Assembly (NCBI RefSeq): GCF_025562715.2
Contig: NZ_JAPFCC010000001.1
Location: 558,001 to 622,000 of the forward strand
Source of the DNA: Endozoicomonas gorgoniicola
GTDB lineage: Bacteria > Pseudomonadota > Gammaproteobacteria > Pseudomonadales > Endozoicomonadaceae
Length of the DNA: 64,000 bases
Reading direction: 5' to 3'
A model generated the notes under the pieces. That model saw nothing but the letters and a program-made list of their open reading frames with translations. It did not search any database and was not told the DNA's origin. Shown here piece after piece: positions 46,000 through 54,680 of the stretch; the first letter of the stretch is position 1; each line of letters opens with the position of its first letter. The position numbers and the translations under genes were made by a program.

Positions 46000-47037
46000 T
46001 CAGTTGAAGATACGGTTTTCCTGCTCCTGAACCCGAATAAACGTAGTACGCTTAGTCAGTTCTTTCAGCTTTGCAGCACCAACGTAGGTGCAGGTGGAGC
46101 GAACGCCGCCCAGGATGTCCTGTACGGTTTCAACCACTGGACCGCGGTAAGGTACTTTAACGGTTTTGCCTTCGGAAGCACGATACTTGGCAACACCGCC
46201 AGAGTGCTTGTCCATCGCCGTGTCGGAACTCATGCCGTAGAACAGGCGGAATTTTTTGCCGTCTTCTTCTACCAGCTCGCCGCCGGACTCGTCGTGGCCG
46301 GCAAACATTCCGCCGATCATTACGAAGTCAGCACCGCCACCAAAGGCTTTGGATACGTCGCCAGCGCAAGTGCAGCCGCCGTCAGAGATGATCTGGCCAC
46401 TAACACCGTGAGCTGCATCAGCACACTCAACAGTGGCAGACAGTTGAGGGTAGCCAACGCCGGTTTTAACGCGAGTAGTACATACGGAGCCCGGGCCGAT
46501 GCCAACTTTTACAATGTCAGCGCCTTTCAGGATCAGTTCTTCAACCATCTCACCGGTCACTACGTTACCAGCGATGATGACCTTGTCAGGGTGAGCCTTA
46601 CGTACGCGGGTTACGTAAGATACAAAGTGTTCAGAGTAGCCGTTGGCTACGTCGATGCAGATGAAACGCAGCTTGCTGTCCAGAGCCAGGATTTCGTTCA
46701 CTTTTTCGAAATCACTGTCAGAGGTGCCAGAGCTGACCATGATGTGTTCCTGAATGCCTTCAGGAGCATCAGCCAGGAACGCTTTCCATTCTTCAACGGT
46801 GTAGTGCTTATGCACTGCAGTCAGCATTTTGTGCTCGGCCAGAGCCAGAGCCATATTGAAGGTACCAACGGTGTCCATGTTGGCAGCGATGACAGGAACA
46901 CCAGTCCATTCTGTATCGGTGTGTACAAAGCGGAAGGTTCGCTCCAGGCTTACCTGGGAACGGCTCTTCAGAGTGGAACGCTTAGGCTTGAACAGTACAT
47001 CTTTAAAGCCCAGCTTGATATCAGCTTCAACGCGCAT
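46000..47037 (-). CDS. guaC: GMP reductase GuaC
   Basis: Converts GMP to IMP with NADPH. The IMPDH/GMPR barrel is clear: the N-terminus DIKLGFKDVLFKPKRSTLKSRSQVSLERTF, the cysteine loop KVGIGPGSVCTTRVKTGVGYPQLSA, DGGCTCAGDVSKAFGGGADFVMIGGMFAGHDE and FYGMSSDTAMDKH. The absence of CBS domains and the length of 345 aa separate it from GuaB. It is a single gene with a hairpin downstream. Confidence 0.96.
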   Translation of the reverse strand: MRVEADIKLGFKDVLFKPKRSTLKSRSQVSLERTFRFVHTDTEWTGVPVIAANMDTVGTFNMALALAEHKMLTAVHKHYTVEEWKAFLADAPEGIQEHIMVSSGTSDSDFEKVNEILALDSKLRFICIDVANGYSEHFVSYVTRVRKAHPDKVIIAGNVVTGEMVEELILKGADIVKVGIGPGSVCTTRVKTGVGYPQLSATVECADAAHGVSGQIISDGGCTCAGDVSKAFGGGADFVMIGGMFAGHDESGGELVEEDGKKFRLFYGMSSDTAMDKHSGGVAKYRASEGKTVKVPYRGPVVETVQDILGGVRSTCTYVGAAKLKELTKRTTFIRVQEQENRIFN

Positions 47038-47358
47038 AATCTTCCCGTTAAGGCATTAGCCTGTCTAAAATAATTTTGCCACTGTCATTGAGTGATAAAA
47101 TTACGCGACTCATGCCTGTTTTTACAGGTTAATACAGAGGGTGATGTACAAGCGGCGGGTGCCTGATAGGTAGTTTCCGTTTTTACTGAACACAGTATCG
47201 GAAAGGGATGCAGAGTTTTGACGCTTATACCAGCCGAGTATACAAAATCATTGTCAAAGATCAAAGGGTTGATTGTTAATTCAATTTCTTCGAATGATGG
47301 GTCAAGTTCAGGCAATGCAGCTTCAGTTTTTTTAACAGTAAGCTGCATTGGCTGTACG
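47038..47358. other. Intergenic region between udk and guaC
   Basis: A 320-bp gap between two same-strand genes. An 87-codon minus-strand frame (47085-47348) begins 10 bp after the udk stop but lacks a ribosome site, shows no family features and ends beside the guaC leader. I treat the gap as non-coding with the guaC promoter. Confidence 0.4.
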
Positions 47359-47979
47359 TTAGTCGATCAAATCCCGGATTTTGGTTTTGATCAGATCAAT
47401 GGCAATACGGTTTTTGCCGCCGTGTGGAATGATCAGGTGAGCGTGCTGCCGGGCGGGTTCAATAAACTGCAGGAACATTGGGCGTACGGTTTCCAGGTAC
47501 TGTTTGATCACGGAATCAACATCGCGCCCACGTTCGACAATATCGCGTTTCATGCGACGAATCAGGCAGATGTCCAGGGGGGTGTCCATATAAAAGCGCA
47601 AATCGAATGCTTCACGAATGTCTGGACGGGTAAACAACAGAATACCTTCAATAATCACCACGCGGGCTGGCAATACACGACGGCACTCGTCTTTACGATT
47701 GTGGACTGAATAGTCGTAAATGGGAACGTCGACTGCCTTGCCTGTTTTAAGCTGGTTCATGTGATCCAGCATCAGTTCATGATCCATGGAGTCCGGGTGG
47801 TCATAATTGGTACGAACACGTTCTTCCATGGTCAGGTGAGTCTGATCTTTGTAGTAGGAATCTTCAGAGATAATACACAGATGCTCAGACTGCAACTCTT
47901 CGATCAGGGTGTTCGCCAGCAGACTTTTACCTGATGCAGAAGCACCAGCAACACCGACAAGGATGGTTTTCTGTTTCAT
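47359..47979 (-). CDS. udk: Uridine kinase Udk
   Basis: Phosphorylates uridine and cytidine in pyrimidine salvage. The P-loop GVAGASASGKSLLANT starts at residue 9, with the SEDSYYKDQTHL substrate region, YDHPDSMDHELMLDHM, DVPIYDYSVHNR, VVIIEGILLF (Walker B) and DTPLDICLIRRMKRDIVERGR following. Length is 206 aa (E. coli 213). The family normally has Asp in the SxDxYY region; here it is SEDSYY, as usual. Confidence 0.95.
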   Translation of the reverse strand: MKQKTILVGVAGASASGKSLLANTLIEELQSEHLCIISEDSYYKDQTHLTMEERVRTNYDHPDSMDHELMLDHMNQLKTGKAVDVPIYDYSVHNRKDECRRVLPARVVIIEGILLFTRPDIREAFDLRFYMDTPLDICLIRRMKRDIVERGRDVDSVIKQYLETVRPMFLQFIEPARQHAHLIIPHGGKNRIAIDLIKTKIRDLID

Positions 47980-48077
47980 AAATAATCCACCATTGGGAAT
48001 TGTGGATGAATAAAGGCTTCAGATGACTGGCAGTGGTTGCGGTAAGGGTTACCGAAACCAACTACAGCAAGCGTTAC

Positions 48078-48464
48078 TCAGGTCTTGTGACGATCGACAG
48101 GGTGTGGTTTTCCATCGTCGTCTATAGCAACATAGGTGAAAATGCCTTCTGTGACTTTGACCCGTTGCTGGTTGAATGGCATCTTCATGCTCCATACTTC
48201 CAGTTTGATACGCATTGACGTTGTGCCAATATGCATGAACTCGGCGTAACAGCAGATAACATCACCCACTTTGACCGCCTGGTGAAACGACATGGATTCT
48301 ATGGCTACGGTTGATATACGACTGTGAGCGCGCTGCTTGGCAGCCATGCCGCCAGCCAGGTCCATCTGCGACAGTATCCAACCACCGAAAATGTCACCAT
48401 TGGCGTTAGTGTCGGCAGGCATTGCCAGAGTACGAAGAACCAGTTCACCTCGGGGCTCGTGCAT
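48078..48464 (-). CDS. yciA: Acyl-CoA thioesterase YciA (hotdog fold)
   Basis: 128-aa hotdog thioesterase. GELVLRTLAMPADTNANGDIFGGWILSQMDLAGGMAAKQRA contains the conserved NxNGDIFGGW region and catalytic Asp of the YciA group. STVAIESMSFHQAVKVGDVICCYAEFMHIGTTSMRIKLEVW follows as expected. Probably a broad-range acyl-CoA hydrolase in the cytosol. It is a lone gene between udk and divergent rsmC. Confidence 0.92.
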   Translation of the reverse strand: MHEPRGELVLRTLAMPADTNANGDIFGGWILSQMDLAGGMAAKQRAHSRISTVAIESMSFHQAVKVGDVICCYAEFMHIGTTSMRIKLEVWSMKMPFNQQRVKVTEGIFTYVAIDDDGKPHPVDRHKT

Positions 48465-48625
48465 CAGAGCATCTCCAAATCTATCCGGTTTGATCGGCGA
48501 ATCCTAAGGGGCTGGGAGGCTGTTGTAAATTGGTAGATGTCAGTTTGTGATTTTTCCGCAGTTTCGGTATAAGAGCGCGTTTCAAAAGCCACATTCTTTA
48601 TCCGGTAGAAAGGTTAGACAGATTT

Positions 48626-49687
48626 ATGGGATCCGATTCTCTCGCCAATACCAGCCAGCTGGTCATGCGCAACGCTCAGTGGCTGGAAAGCAACAATATG
48701 CTGCTGGTAGGCATGCCAGCCGATAATCTGGCCCGTTTGTTGCTGGAAGAAAAGGTGGCAACCAGGGTGTCGGGTTTGACCAGAGACTATGCCGTTTATC
48801 GGCGGCTGAAGCCTTCATGGGAACGAAATGATCGCCTGAGACTGGAGTTCGCACCGGTAGTCTCTGAGACAAAACAGCGTTTTGATGGTGTCATTATTTT
48901 TCTTCAGAAAAGTAAGCCCCTGATGGATTACTGGCTGGAGATGCTGTTGCCACTTCTGACGGAGGATGGCTGTGTCTGGCTGGTGGGTGAAAATGGCGAA
49001 GGCATCAAGTCCTGGCGCAAACGTCTGAAAAACACCTTCGAGTCGGTTAAAAACCTTGATAATGCGCGACACTGTGGACTGCTGGAAGGCGCTTCGCCGC
49101 AACAGACAAAAGAATTTGACTGGCAAAAAGCGTTTACTGAGTTTGAAGTTCCTGTGGCAGGCAGGCATCTGACCATTCAGTCGCTGCCTGGTGTGTTCAG
49201 TCACGGTCGACTGGATGTGGGTACCGAAGTTTTACTGGATACCTTTGATAAAGTGCCTGCTGGTGAAGTGCTGGATTTTGGTTGCGGAGCGGGTGTTATT
49301 TCTGCAGCTCTGGCAGGTCTGGGTGCTGATAATGATTTGACGCTGATAGATTGCGACGCTCTGGCTCTGGCAAGTTCGGAACGCACTCTGAAGCAGCTGG
49401 GCGTTAAGCGATTCAAAACCGTTGCCAGTGATGGGCTGTCTGAGGTTCAGGGCTCGTTTGACTTGATTGTGTCGAACCCGCCTTTTCATCAGGGAGTAAA
49501 AACTCACTATGCCGTGACCGAGCAGTTTCTGGCAGAAGCCGCCCGGCGGTTGAATAAAGGAGGGGAGTTGAGAATTGTTGCAAACAGTTTCCTGCGTTAT
49601 GAACCCATTATTGTTAAAGCCTTTGGTCATTGTAAAACGTTGGTGACTCGAAATGGCTTCAGTGTTTATCAGGCCATCAGGCATTAA
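48626..49687 (+). CDS. rsmC: 16S rRNA m2G1207 methyltransferase RsmC
   Basis: Methylates G1207 of 16S rRNA. The 353-aa chain has the two-domain RsmC layout: a degenerate N-terminal domain (VMRNAQWLESNNMLLVGMPADNLARLLLEE...) and a C-terminal catalytic domain. The latter shows PGVFSHGRLDVGTEVLLDTF, the SAM loop VLDFGCGAGVISAAL and the target-base motif LIVSNPPFHQG. Length agrees with E. coli (343). It is divergent from yciA. Confidence 0.94.
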   Translation: MGSDSLANTSQLVMRNAQWLESNNMLLVGMPADNLARLLLEEKVATRVSGLTRDYAVYRRLKPSWERNDRLRLEFAPVVSETKQRFDGVIIFLQKSKPLMDYWLEMLLPLLTEDGCVWLVGENGEGIKSWRKRLKNTFESVKNLDNARHCGLLEGASPQQTKEFDWQKAFTEFEVPVAGRHLTIQSLPGVFSHGRLDVGTEVLLDTFDKVPAGEVLDFGCGAGVISAALAGLGADNDLTLIDCDALALASSERTLKQLGVKRFKTVASDGLSEVQGSFDLIVSNPPFHQGVKTHYAVTEQFLAEAARRLNKGGELRIVANSFLRYEPIIVKAFGHCKTLVTRNGFSVYQAIRH

Positions 49688-49856
49688 TATCATCCTAAAT
49701 GTTCAGGTGTCGTGTTTTCGTCACCTGAACGATGCGTTGTCTGCTTTATTAAAAATTGCATATTTATTCTGACTCTCTATCAAACGCCATTTTTTAAGAA
49801 TTATTTTTTCCTATACTAACCAGAAGTTGTGATTCCTAAGATCAGGGAGTGGTCGG

Positions 49857-51080
49857 ATGTCCAGTATTTTTCAGAAAATAAATGCCTTTGTCCCCAGGCT
49901 TCAAAGGCCACTTAAAGCCGTAAAAACCAAACTAGCTGGTTTTGCACCGGTTGTTGCCACCAAGAAATTTCTATTTAAAAAAGCAGCAGCTATCGCTAAG
50001 CCTTTTGTACGGCTCTATGTCGGTGCAAGTAAAAGGTACCGAAATTTGCGCCTGCCAACATTCAGCCGTCGAAATGCGCTGGAAAGAGAGGTTGGTAAGC
50101 AGATTTTCAAAAGGGATGTTAAGGCCGCTGACGTTGAAAAGGCAATGACTGACCTCGGCAAGGCAAGAGGTACAAAAGAGCAGGCTGAAGAAGCTCGTCG
50201 ATTGATGGACTCAATGCTGGTTGTTCAGAAAGAACTCGAAAAATATGCCGTAGCTGCTGAAGCCAGCGAGGAAGCTCTGGACAAACATCTTGGTATTGTT
50301 GATGAGATGCTGGCTGATAAGTTGGTTAATCTCAAAAACACGCGCTGGAAGGATTACCAGTCTCGTATCCGTGGCAAGTCCAATAGCCGGATTATTCATT
50401 TTCAGAGTCTGCACCAGCTGGTATTTGGAACCGATCATTTACCTGTTCGTGACAGAACCACAGCCCGCTTAGAAGGGTTGAGGCATTATGTAAGAGAAGC
50501 GCAGGTTGAGCGGCATCATGGCAATCGTCAGGATACGGATACTGATCTCGAATACGCAATGAAAAAAATGCGTGAAGACTGGAAGCTTCACAGAGCGCCG
50601 ATTGATGGAGAAATACAGAACATTATTGGAAGCAAAGACAGAAGCAAAACCCGCCGGTTGCAGCATTTGATGGCTTACAGGGCGACCATAAAGATGCTGG
50701 ATGAAGTTCTGGACGCTCCAGATACGAATATTGCCCGTCAGGCACGAGAAAATCTGGTCAGTGAAATGGGTGATATGCTGGGACTGAAAGAAACACTGTC
50801 TTCTGTCGATACGTTGCTGCGTGAAGAGTTTCCCGATACAGAGCTGCCTTCCGGATACTCTGAGAGGGTAGAGTCAGCCGCAGAGGAGACTGAGACAAAG
50901 CCTCCCGTTTCGCCTGAAAAGAAGAGAAAAAGGCCTGCGCAGAAACGAAGGTCAAGGCAGCGCCTGGGAGTAAGGCTTGATCCTGGCTTGCAAAAGTCAA
51001 CCAATGACTGGTTTGCCGACGAAGCCTGGAAACGCTGGGATGACGAAACTTATGATCCTGGTAAGCCCCGGAAAAAATAG
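49857..51080 (+). CDS. Hypothetical basic, helix-rich protein
   Basis: 407 aa, not recognised. The first ~75 residues are strongly basic and hydrophobic in turn (KAVKTKLAGFAPVVATKKFLFKKAAAIAKPFVRLYVG), without a cleavable signal. Residues ~75-190 are charged, helical and coiled-coil-like. The middle shows MRKD-type basic helices, and the tail is a basic patch (PEKKRKRPAQKRRSRQRLG) followed by an acidic/aromatic end (WFADEAWKRWDDETYDPG). The ATG at 49857 has AGGGAG upstream. The basic patch looks like a nuclear-localisation-type or nucleic-acid-binding cluster. It could be a secreted effector or a DNA/RNA-associated protein; nothing decides this. Confidence 0.6.
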   Translation: MSSIFQKINAFVPRLQRPLKAVKTKLAGFAPVVATKKFLFKKAAAIAKPFVRLYVGASKRYRNLRLPTFSRRNALEREVGKQIFKRDVKAADVEKAMTDLGKARGTKEQAEEARRLMDSMLVVQKELEKYAVAAEASEEALDKHLGIVDEMLADKLVNLKNTRWKDYQSRIRGKSNSRIIHFQSLHQLVFGTDHLPVRDRTTARLEGLRHYVREAQVERHHGNRQDTDTDLEYAMKKMREDWKLHRAPIDGEIQNIIGSKDRSKTRRLQHLMAYRATIKMLDEVLDAPDTNIARQARENLVSEMGDMLGLKETLSSVDTLLREEFPDTELPSGYSERVESAAEETETKPPVSPEKKRKRPAQKRRSRQRLGVRLDPGLQKSTNDWFADEAWKRWDDETYDPGKPRKK

Positions 51081-51166
51081 CCGTAATCAACACAGGGCTG
51101 CGTGTGAATCACTTGAGGCGTTGCCCTGTATTTTTTGTTGTGTTCCACATCCTTGTGAACAGTACT

Positions 51167-51904
51167 TTATATCAGAAGATTAAGGTAATACCCGGAAAGA
51201 AGCTCTTTCACCCTGTCTGAATATCCGCCTGTTTCTGTGTGAATCAAGATATTAGCCGGAGTCCTGTCCCCCGGTACTCCAACTCTGTTTTTTGTGATGG
51301 TCAAAACATGTCGGTGATCCTGGCGCTCTGGTTTGGAACGGATAGAAATTATCTGGTCAGACTTCAGTTCAGAGTAGGATTCAATGGCTTTTAAAAATGA
51401 TGAGGTTGATAGCACTGGCAGCAAAACCCACGCTTTTCCCGAATGCGTTAAATGATGATTAATCGCTTCTGCCAGCTCATCGAAGCCAAGGTTGCAGGTA
51501 TGGCGAGCCATATTGCGTTGCTTATCGGGTGCCTTCAGCGAGTTCTCAAAAAAAGGCGGATTGCAGATGATGGTGTCATAGCCATCAGGTGTGCCGGAGA
51601 AGCGTTGAATAGCCGACTGAATAACGGTTATTTGGTCAGACCATGGGCTTTGCGCAACATTCAGTCTTGCCTGACGGGCAGCATTGTCATCCAGCTCAAT
51701 GGCATCAATGTGAGCCAGACTGCGCTGTGCCGCCATCAGGCTTAACAGTCCTGTTCCCGTGCCAATATCCAGAATACGCCGGCTCTCTTCGACATTCACT
51801 AATGCGCCAAACAGACAGGCATCCATGGTCACCTTCATGGCACACTGGCCCTGATCTACCCGAAACTGTTTGAACTGGAAATAGGTGTTCGATTTTCTTG
51901 CCAT
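51167..51904 (-). CDS. trmN: tRNA1(Val) N6-A37 methyltransferase TrmN6
   Basis: SAM methyltransferase modifying A37 of tRNA-Val1. The 245-aa protein has the YfiC pattern: YFQFKQFRVDQGQCAMKVTMDACLFGALVNV, motif I ILDIGTGTGLLSLMAAQR, then IDAIELDDNAARQARLNV and the adenine-binding IICNPPFFENSLKAP. The NPPF motif marks N6-adenine or related base methylation. An EamA transporter gene ends 4 bp... upstream on the same strand, so the two are likely co-transcribed. Confidence 0.92.
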   Translation of the reverse strand: MARKSNTYFQFKQFRVDQGQCAMKVTMDACLFGALVNVEESRRILDIGTGTGLLSLMAAQRSLAHIDAIELDDNAARQARLNVAQSPWSDQITVIQSAIQRFSGTPDGYDTIICNPPFFENSLKAPDKQRNMARHTCNLGFDELAEAINHHLTHSGKAWVLLPVLSTSSFLKAIESYSELKSDQIISIRSKPERQDHRHVLTITKNRVGVPGDRTPANILIHTETGGYSDRVKELLSGYYLNLLI

Positions 51905-51908
51905 TTAA

Positions 51909-52928
51909 TTAACCCTGCCCAACTGGCAGCTCTTTCTGAGTTGAAGGTTCTTTCTGAGCTGAAGGTTCTTTCTGAGCTGAAGGTTCTTTCTGAGCTGAAG
52001 GCTCTTTCTGAGCTGAAGGCTCTGGGCGTTTCGGTATTGAGAGCTTTTTGGCAGAGGGTTTGTGCTGTTGCAGAACAACGGCAAAAACAATCATCACCAG
52101 TCCGACGTAAGTGGTTGGATGAATGCTCTCCTGCACAATATTTGCGATGAAGAATAGAGAAAGGAAAGGACTCAGATAACTGATGTTACTTACGGCCGCC
52201 GTGTTCTCAGCCAGTTTAAGCGCTTTAAGCCAGAGGATATAGGCAAACCCCATTTCAACCAGACCAATGTAAGCAGCTCCCAGTAATCCTTCAATACCTG
52301 CGGGACGGAAATCAGAAGCAATAGCTGTTGCGACGATAATCCATGGCATGCCAAACAGGAAGCAGATCAGCAGGCCAACCAGTGGATCACCTTTCAGACG
52401 GGTATTGAAAATCCAGTACACTGCCCAGGCCAGTGTACTGGCAAGGGCGAGAACAACACCGACGGGGCTGCCAAAGTCAAGGTTCTGCAGCTGACCACGG
52501 GTGCTGATAATCAGTACGCCCAGATAGGCAACCAGACAACAAAAGACGTCTTTACGGCTAAGGGTTTTTCCCAGAAATGGAACAGCAAGGAGACTTAGCG
52601 CAACAGGCCAGCTGTAGTTAAGCGCCTGCGCCTGTTGGGCAGGCAGGAGTTCGTAAGCTCCGAACAGAAATATATGATAAAGAAAGGGGTTGAGTATACC
52701 GAGAAAGGCGTAGAGCCAGAATGATTCCCGGGCTTGACGGATTAACAGTTTACCTTTGTTTTGCAACAGGACAATGCTTCCAAGCAGCAGGGTAGATGTC
52801 AGAACTGACCAGAAAACCAGTTGCCAGGGGTCAAGATAATCAAGAGTCAGTTTGAACGCTGTTGCGATGGTCGACCATAACAGCGCAGTGACCAGAGCGT
52901 AACCGCATGCCTTGGATTGAGATGTCAT
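51909..52928 (-). CDS. EamA/DMT-family transporter with Pro/Ser/Gln/Lys repeat tail
   Basis: 339-aa inner-membrane transporter of the drug/metabolite superfamily. Ten hydrophobic helices in two EamA halves are visible: TALLWSTIATAFKLTLDYLDPWQLVFWSVLTS opens the first, and FGSPVGVVLALASTLAWAVYWIFNTR the second. The tail from about residue 308 is a run of QKEPSA hexapeptides ending in TQKELPVGQG. The tail is cytoplasmic by expected topology and does not belong to the family. Substrate cannot be inferred. It precedes trmN on the same strand. Confidence 0.85.
   Translation of the reverse strand: MTSQSKACGYALVTALLWSTIATAFKLTLDYLDPWQLVFWSVLTSTLLLGSIVLLQNKGKLLIRQARESFWLYAFLGILNPFLYHIFLFGAYELLPAQQAQALNYSWPVALSLLAVPFLGKTLSRKDVFCCLVAYLGVLIISTRGQLQNLDFGSPVGVVLALASTLAWAVYWIFNTRLKGDPLVGLLICFLFGMPWIIVATAIASDFRPAGIEGLLGAAYIGLVEMGFAYILWLKALKLAENTAAVSNISYLSPFLSLFFIANIVQESIHPTTYVGLVMIVFAVVLQQHKPSAKKLSIPKRPEPSAQKEPSAQKEPSAQKEPSAQKEPSTQKELPVGQG
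51937..52022 (-). repeat. In-frame 18-bp tandem repeat in EamA transporter tail
   Basis: Nearly five units of an 18-bp repeat (GAAGGTTCTTTCTGAGCT on the + strand) encode QKEPSA. Units differ by only one or two bases. Confidence 0.92.
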
Positions 52929-53038
52929 TGCTTGCCTGTTTATTTATACACGTTTTCAAGATAGGGGCGCTTGTATAGCATATTCATAAACAGGCTGTCA
53001 GCTAATAGTTGGCAGCCTTCCATGGCTACAGCTGCGGG

Positions 53039-53881
53039 TTATTCTTCTTCACCGGTGACAAGACTTGCCTTGCGATTGGAAGCCCTGCCTGCGGGGGTAT
53101 TGTTGTGTTCAAGTATGACTCCGCCTGCCATTGGCTTAATCCGGTCGCCGGAAATGCCCTGTTTGACAAGGTAATCCCTGACTGTATCGGCCCGGCGCTG
53201 AGACAAGTCAACGTTGTAAGCGGGTTCACCACTGTTGTCAGTGTAACCATATACCCGTAGTTTCAAATCCGGATTGTCTTTCATCTTCTGGCTAACGTTA
53301 TCGAGTAATTGCCGGGAAGCATCATCAAGGTTTTCTTTGTCAAAGATAAAATAGATCTCACCCAGGTTTTCAGACACTTCCAGATAACACCCCTGTGCAT
53401 CAACCGGCGCACCCTTCATGGTATTCGGGCATTTGTCCAGACCATCAGGCACACCATCGCCGTCTGAATCTATTGGGCAGCCGTGTTCGTTAACGGTCAT
53501 GCCAGCAGGTGTGTCTGGACACAGATCCTGATGGTCAGGTACGCCGTCATTGTCTGAATCCACCGGGCAGCCGGACTCTCCAACTTCTACTCCCGGAGGC
53601 GTATCTTTACAAAGGTCGTAGCGATCGGAGACACCGTCGGCATCACTGTCTTTGTCAGTAAGTGCGCAAAGCAGGCCGCCAAGCAATGCCCCTACGGCGG
53701 TGCCTCCGGCAAAAGCGGCAGCACTGCCTTCTACTGCGGCACCCATAATACCACCCGAGCCACCCCCAATGAGCGCGCATTGCCCCCACCGCTTAAGACT
53801 GCCGTCAGTCGCACATCCCGATATCATGACGCTGAACAGGACTGGAATCAGAACTCCTGAATATGAGCGGGGGCTGGACAT
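53039..53881 (-). CDS. OmpA-family lipoprotein with TSP3-type calcium repeats
   Basis: 280-aa outer-membrane lipoprotein. I use ATG 53881, since MSSPRSYSGVLIPVLFSVMISGC then gives a lipoprotein signal with the acylated Cys in ISGC. A glycine-zipper-like hydrophobic stretch (GGGSGGIMGAAVEGSAAAFAGGTAVGALLGG) follows. Three thrombospondin-type-3 repeats come next (DSDADGVSDRYDLCKDTPPG, DSDNDGVPDHQDLCPDTPAG, DSDGDGVPDGLDKCPNT). The C-terminal OmpA domain carries YGYTDNSGEPAYNVDLSQRRAD, the peptidoglycan-binding region. It probably anchors the outer membrane to the wall; calcium binding by the repeats is inferred. Confidence 0.9.
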   Translation of the reverse strand: MSSPRSYSGVLIPVLFSVMISGCATDGSLKRWGQCALIGGGSGGIMGAAVEGSAAAFAGGTAVGALLGGLLCALTDKDSDADGVSDRYDLCKDTPPGVEVGESGCPVDSDNDGVPDHQDLCPDTPAGMTVNEHGCPIDSDGDGVPDGLDKCPNTMKGAPVDAQGCYLEVSENLGEIYFIFDKENLDDASRQLLDNVSQKMKDNPDLKLRVYGYTDNSGEPAYNVDLSQRRADTVRDYLVKQGISGDRIKPMAGGVILEHNNTPAGRASNRKASLVTGEEE

Positions 53882-54012
53882 AAATAGAACTCCGGACGGA
53901 TAGAAGGGACATTGCCAGATAGAGGCTGTACTCACGGAAACTGAAAAACTGTTTCTGGCACAAAATGCAACGACGACTATCTGTTTGCGTCACGGCAGAA
54001 GCAGGTTTTTAG

Positions 54013-54680
54013 TGCATCGTGAAAACCCACGTCCTATGGACGTGGTCATGAATGGTTGGCTCCGCCTGCCATGAACTACCCATGCTACTCCTTATCTCTG
54101 AGTTGTCCCCACAACTACTAGAGATAGGAAGTAACATGAGTAGATTTGAGAAGTTAACGCATGTCATTTGGCATTGCCAATATCATATAGTTTGGGTGCC
54201 AAAATACAGGTTTCGAGTCCTCACCGGAGCTGTAAAAGCTGAGGTTTATAACTGCATCCAGGTATTTTGTAGTCAACTTGGATGTACGGTTGTGGAACTT
54301 AATGTCCAGAATGACCATGTGCATTTGCTGGTAAAAGTTCCTCCGAAGGTTTCGATATCGAAGCTTCTGGGAACGGTGAAAGGGCGAACTGCTTTGAGGT
54401 TGTTCTCGAAGTTTCCGTACCTTAAAAAGAGGCCTTACTGGGGAAATCATTTTTGGGCAAAAGGCTATTGTGTCGATACGGTCGGAGTTGATGCAGAAAT
54501 GATTCGTAAATATGTGAAGTACCAAGAGAAGAAGGAACGTCTCCAACAGGAGATAAACTTCAGGTAATAACCTGCAATCTTGGGACAGCTCTCACCAGCC
54601 TTCTTTGAAGGCTGGCGGTATCAGCCCCCTTTTAGGGGGCTTAAAGCAAAACCACGTTCTAAGAACGTGGATCATTTACT
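54013..54680 (+). mobile_element. IS200-type element, copy 1 of a head-to-tail pair
   Basis: 668-bp unit with a left-end hairpin (CCACGTCCtatGGACGTGG) and a right-end hairpin (CCACGTTCtaaGAACGTGG) flanking one transposase gene and no tnpB. There are no terminal inverted repeats, as expected for single-strand HUH transposons. Its right end abuts copy 2 directly. End positions are set from the 668-bp period and may be off by one or two bases. Confidence 0.88.
54136..54567 (+). CDS. tnpA: IS200/IS605-type TnpA (Y1 HUH transposase), copy 1
   Basis: 143-aa single-strand DNA transposase from ATG 54136, preceded by ATAGGAAGT. The HUH metal motif is HVHLLVKV, and the single nucleophilic tyrosine lies in MIRKYVKYQEKKE. 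HIVWVPKYRFRVLTG near the N-terminus and GNHFWAKGYCVDTVG are the other family marks. The frame is intact. A longer open frame upstream to 54052 includes hairpin DNA and has no ribosome site. Confidence 0.95.
   Translation: MSRFEKLTHVIWHCQYHIVWVPKYRFRVLTGAVKAEVYNCIQVFCSQLGCTVVELNVQNDHVHLLVKVPPKVSISKLLGTVKGRTALRLFSKFPYLKKRPYWGNHFWAKGYCVDTVGVDAEMIRKYVKYQEKKERLQQEINFR

Noticed and set aside
45988..47073. 361-codon plus-strand frame over guaC
   Set aside because: Antisense to clear GMP reductase motifs.
47085..47348. 87-codon minus-strand frame between udk and guaC
   Set aside because: No ribosome site, no family pattern and placed in what should be the guaC leader; I treat it as chance.
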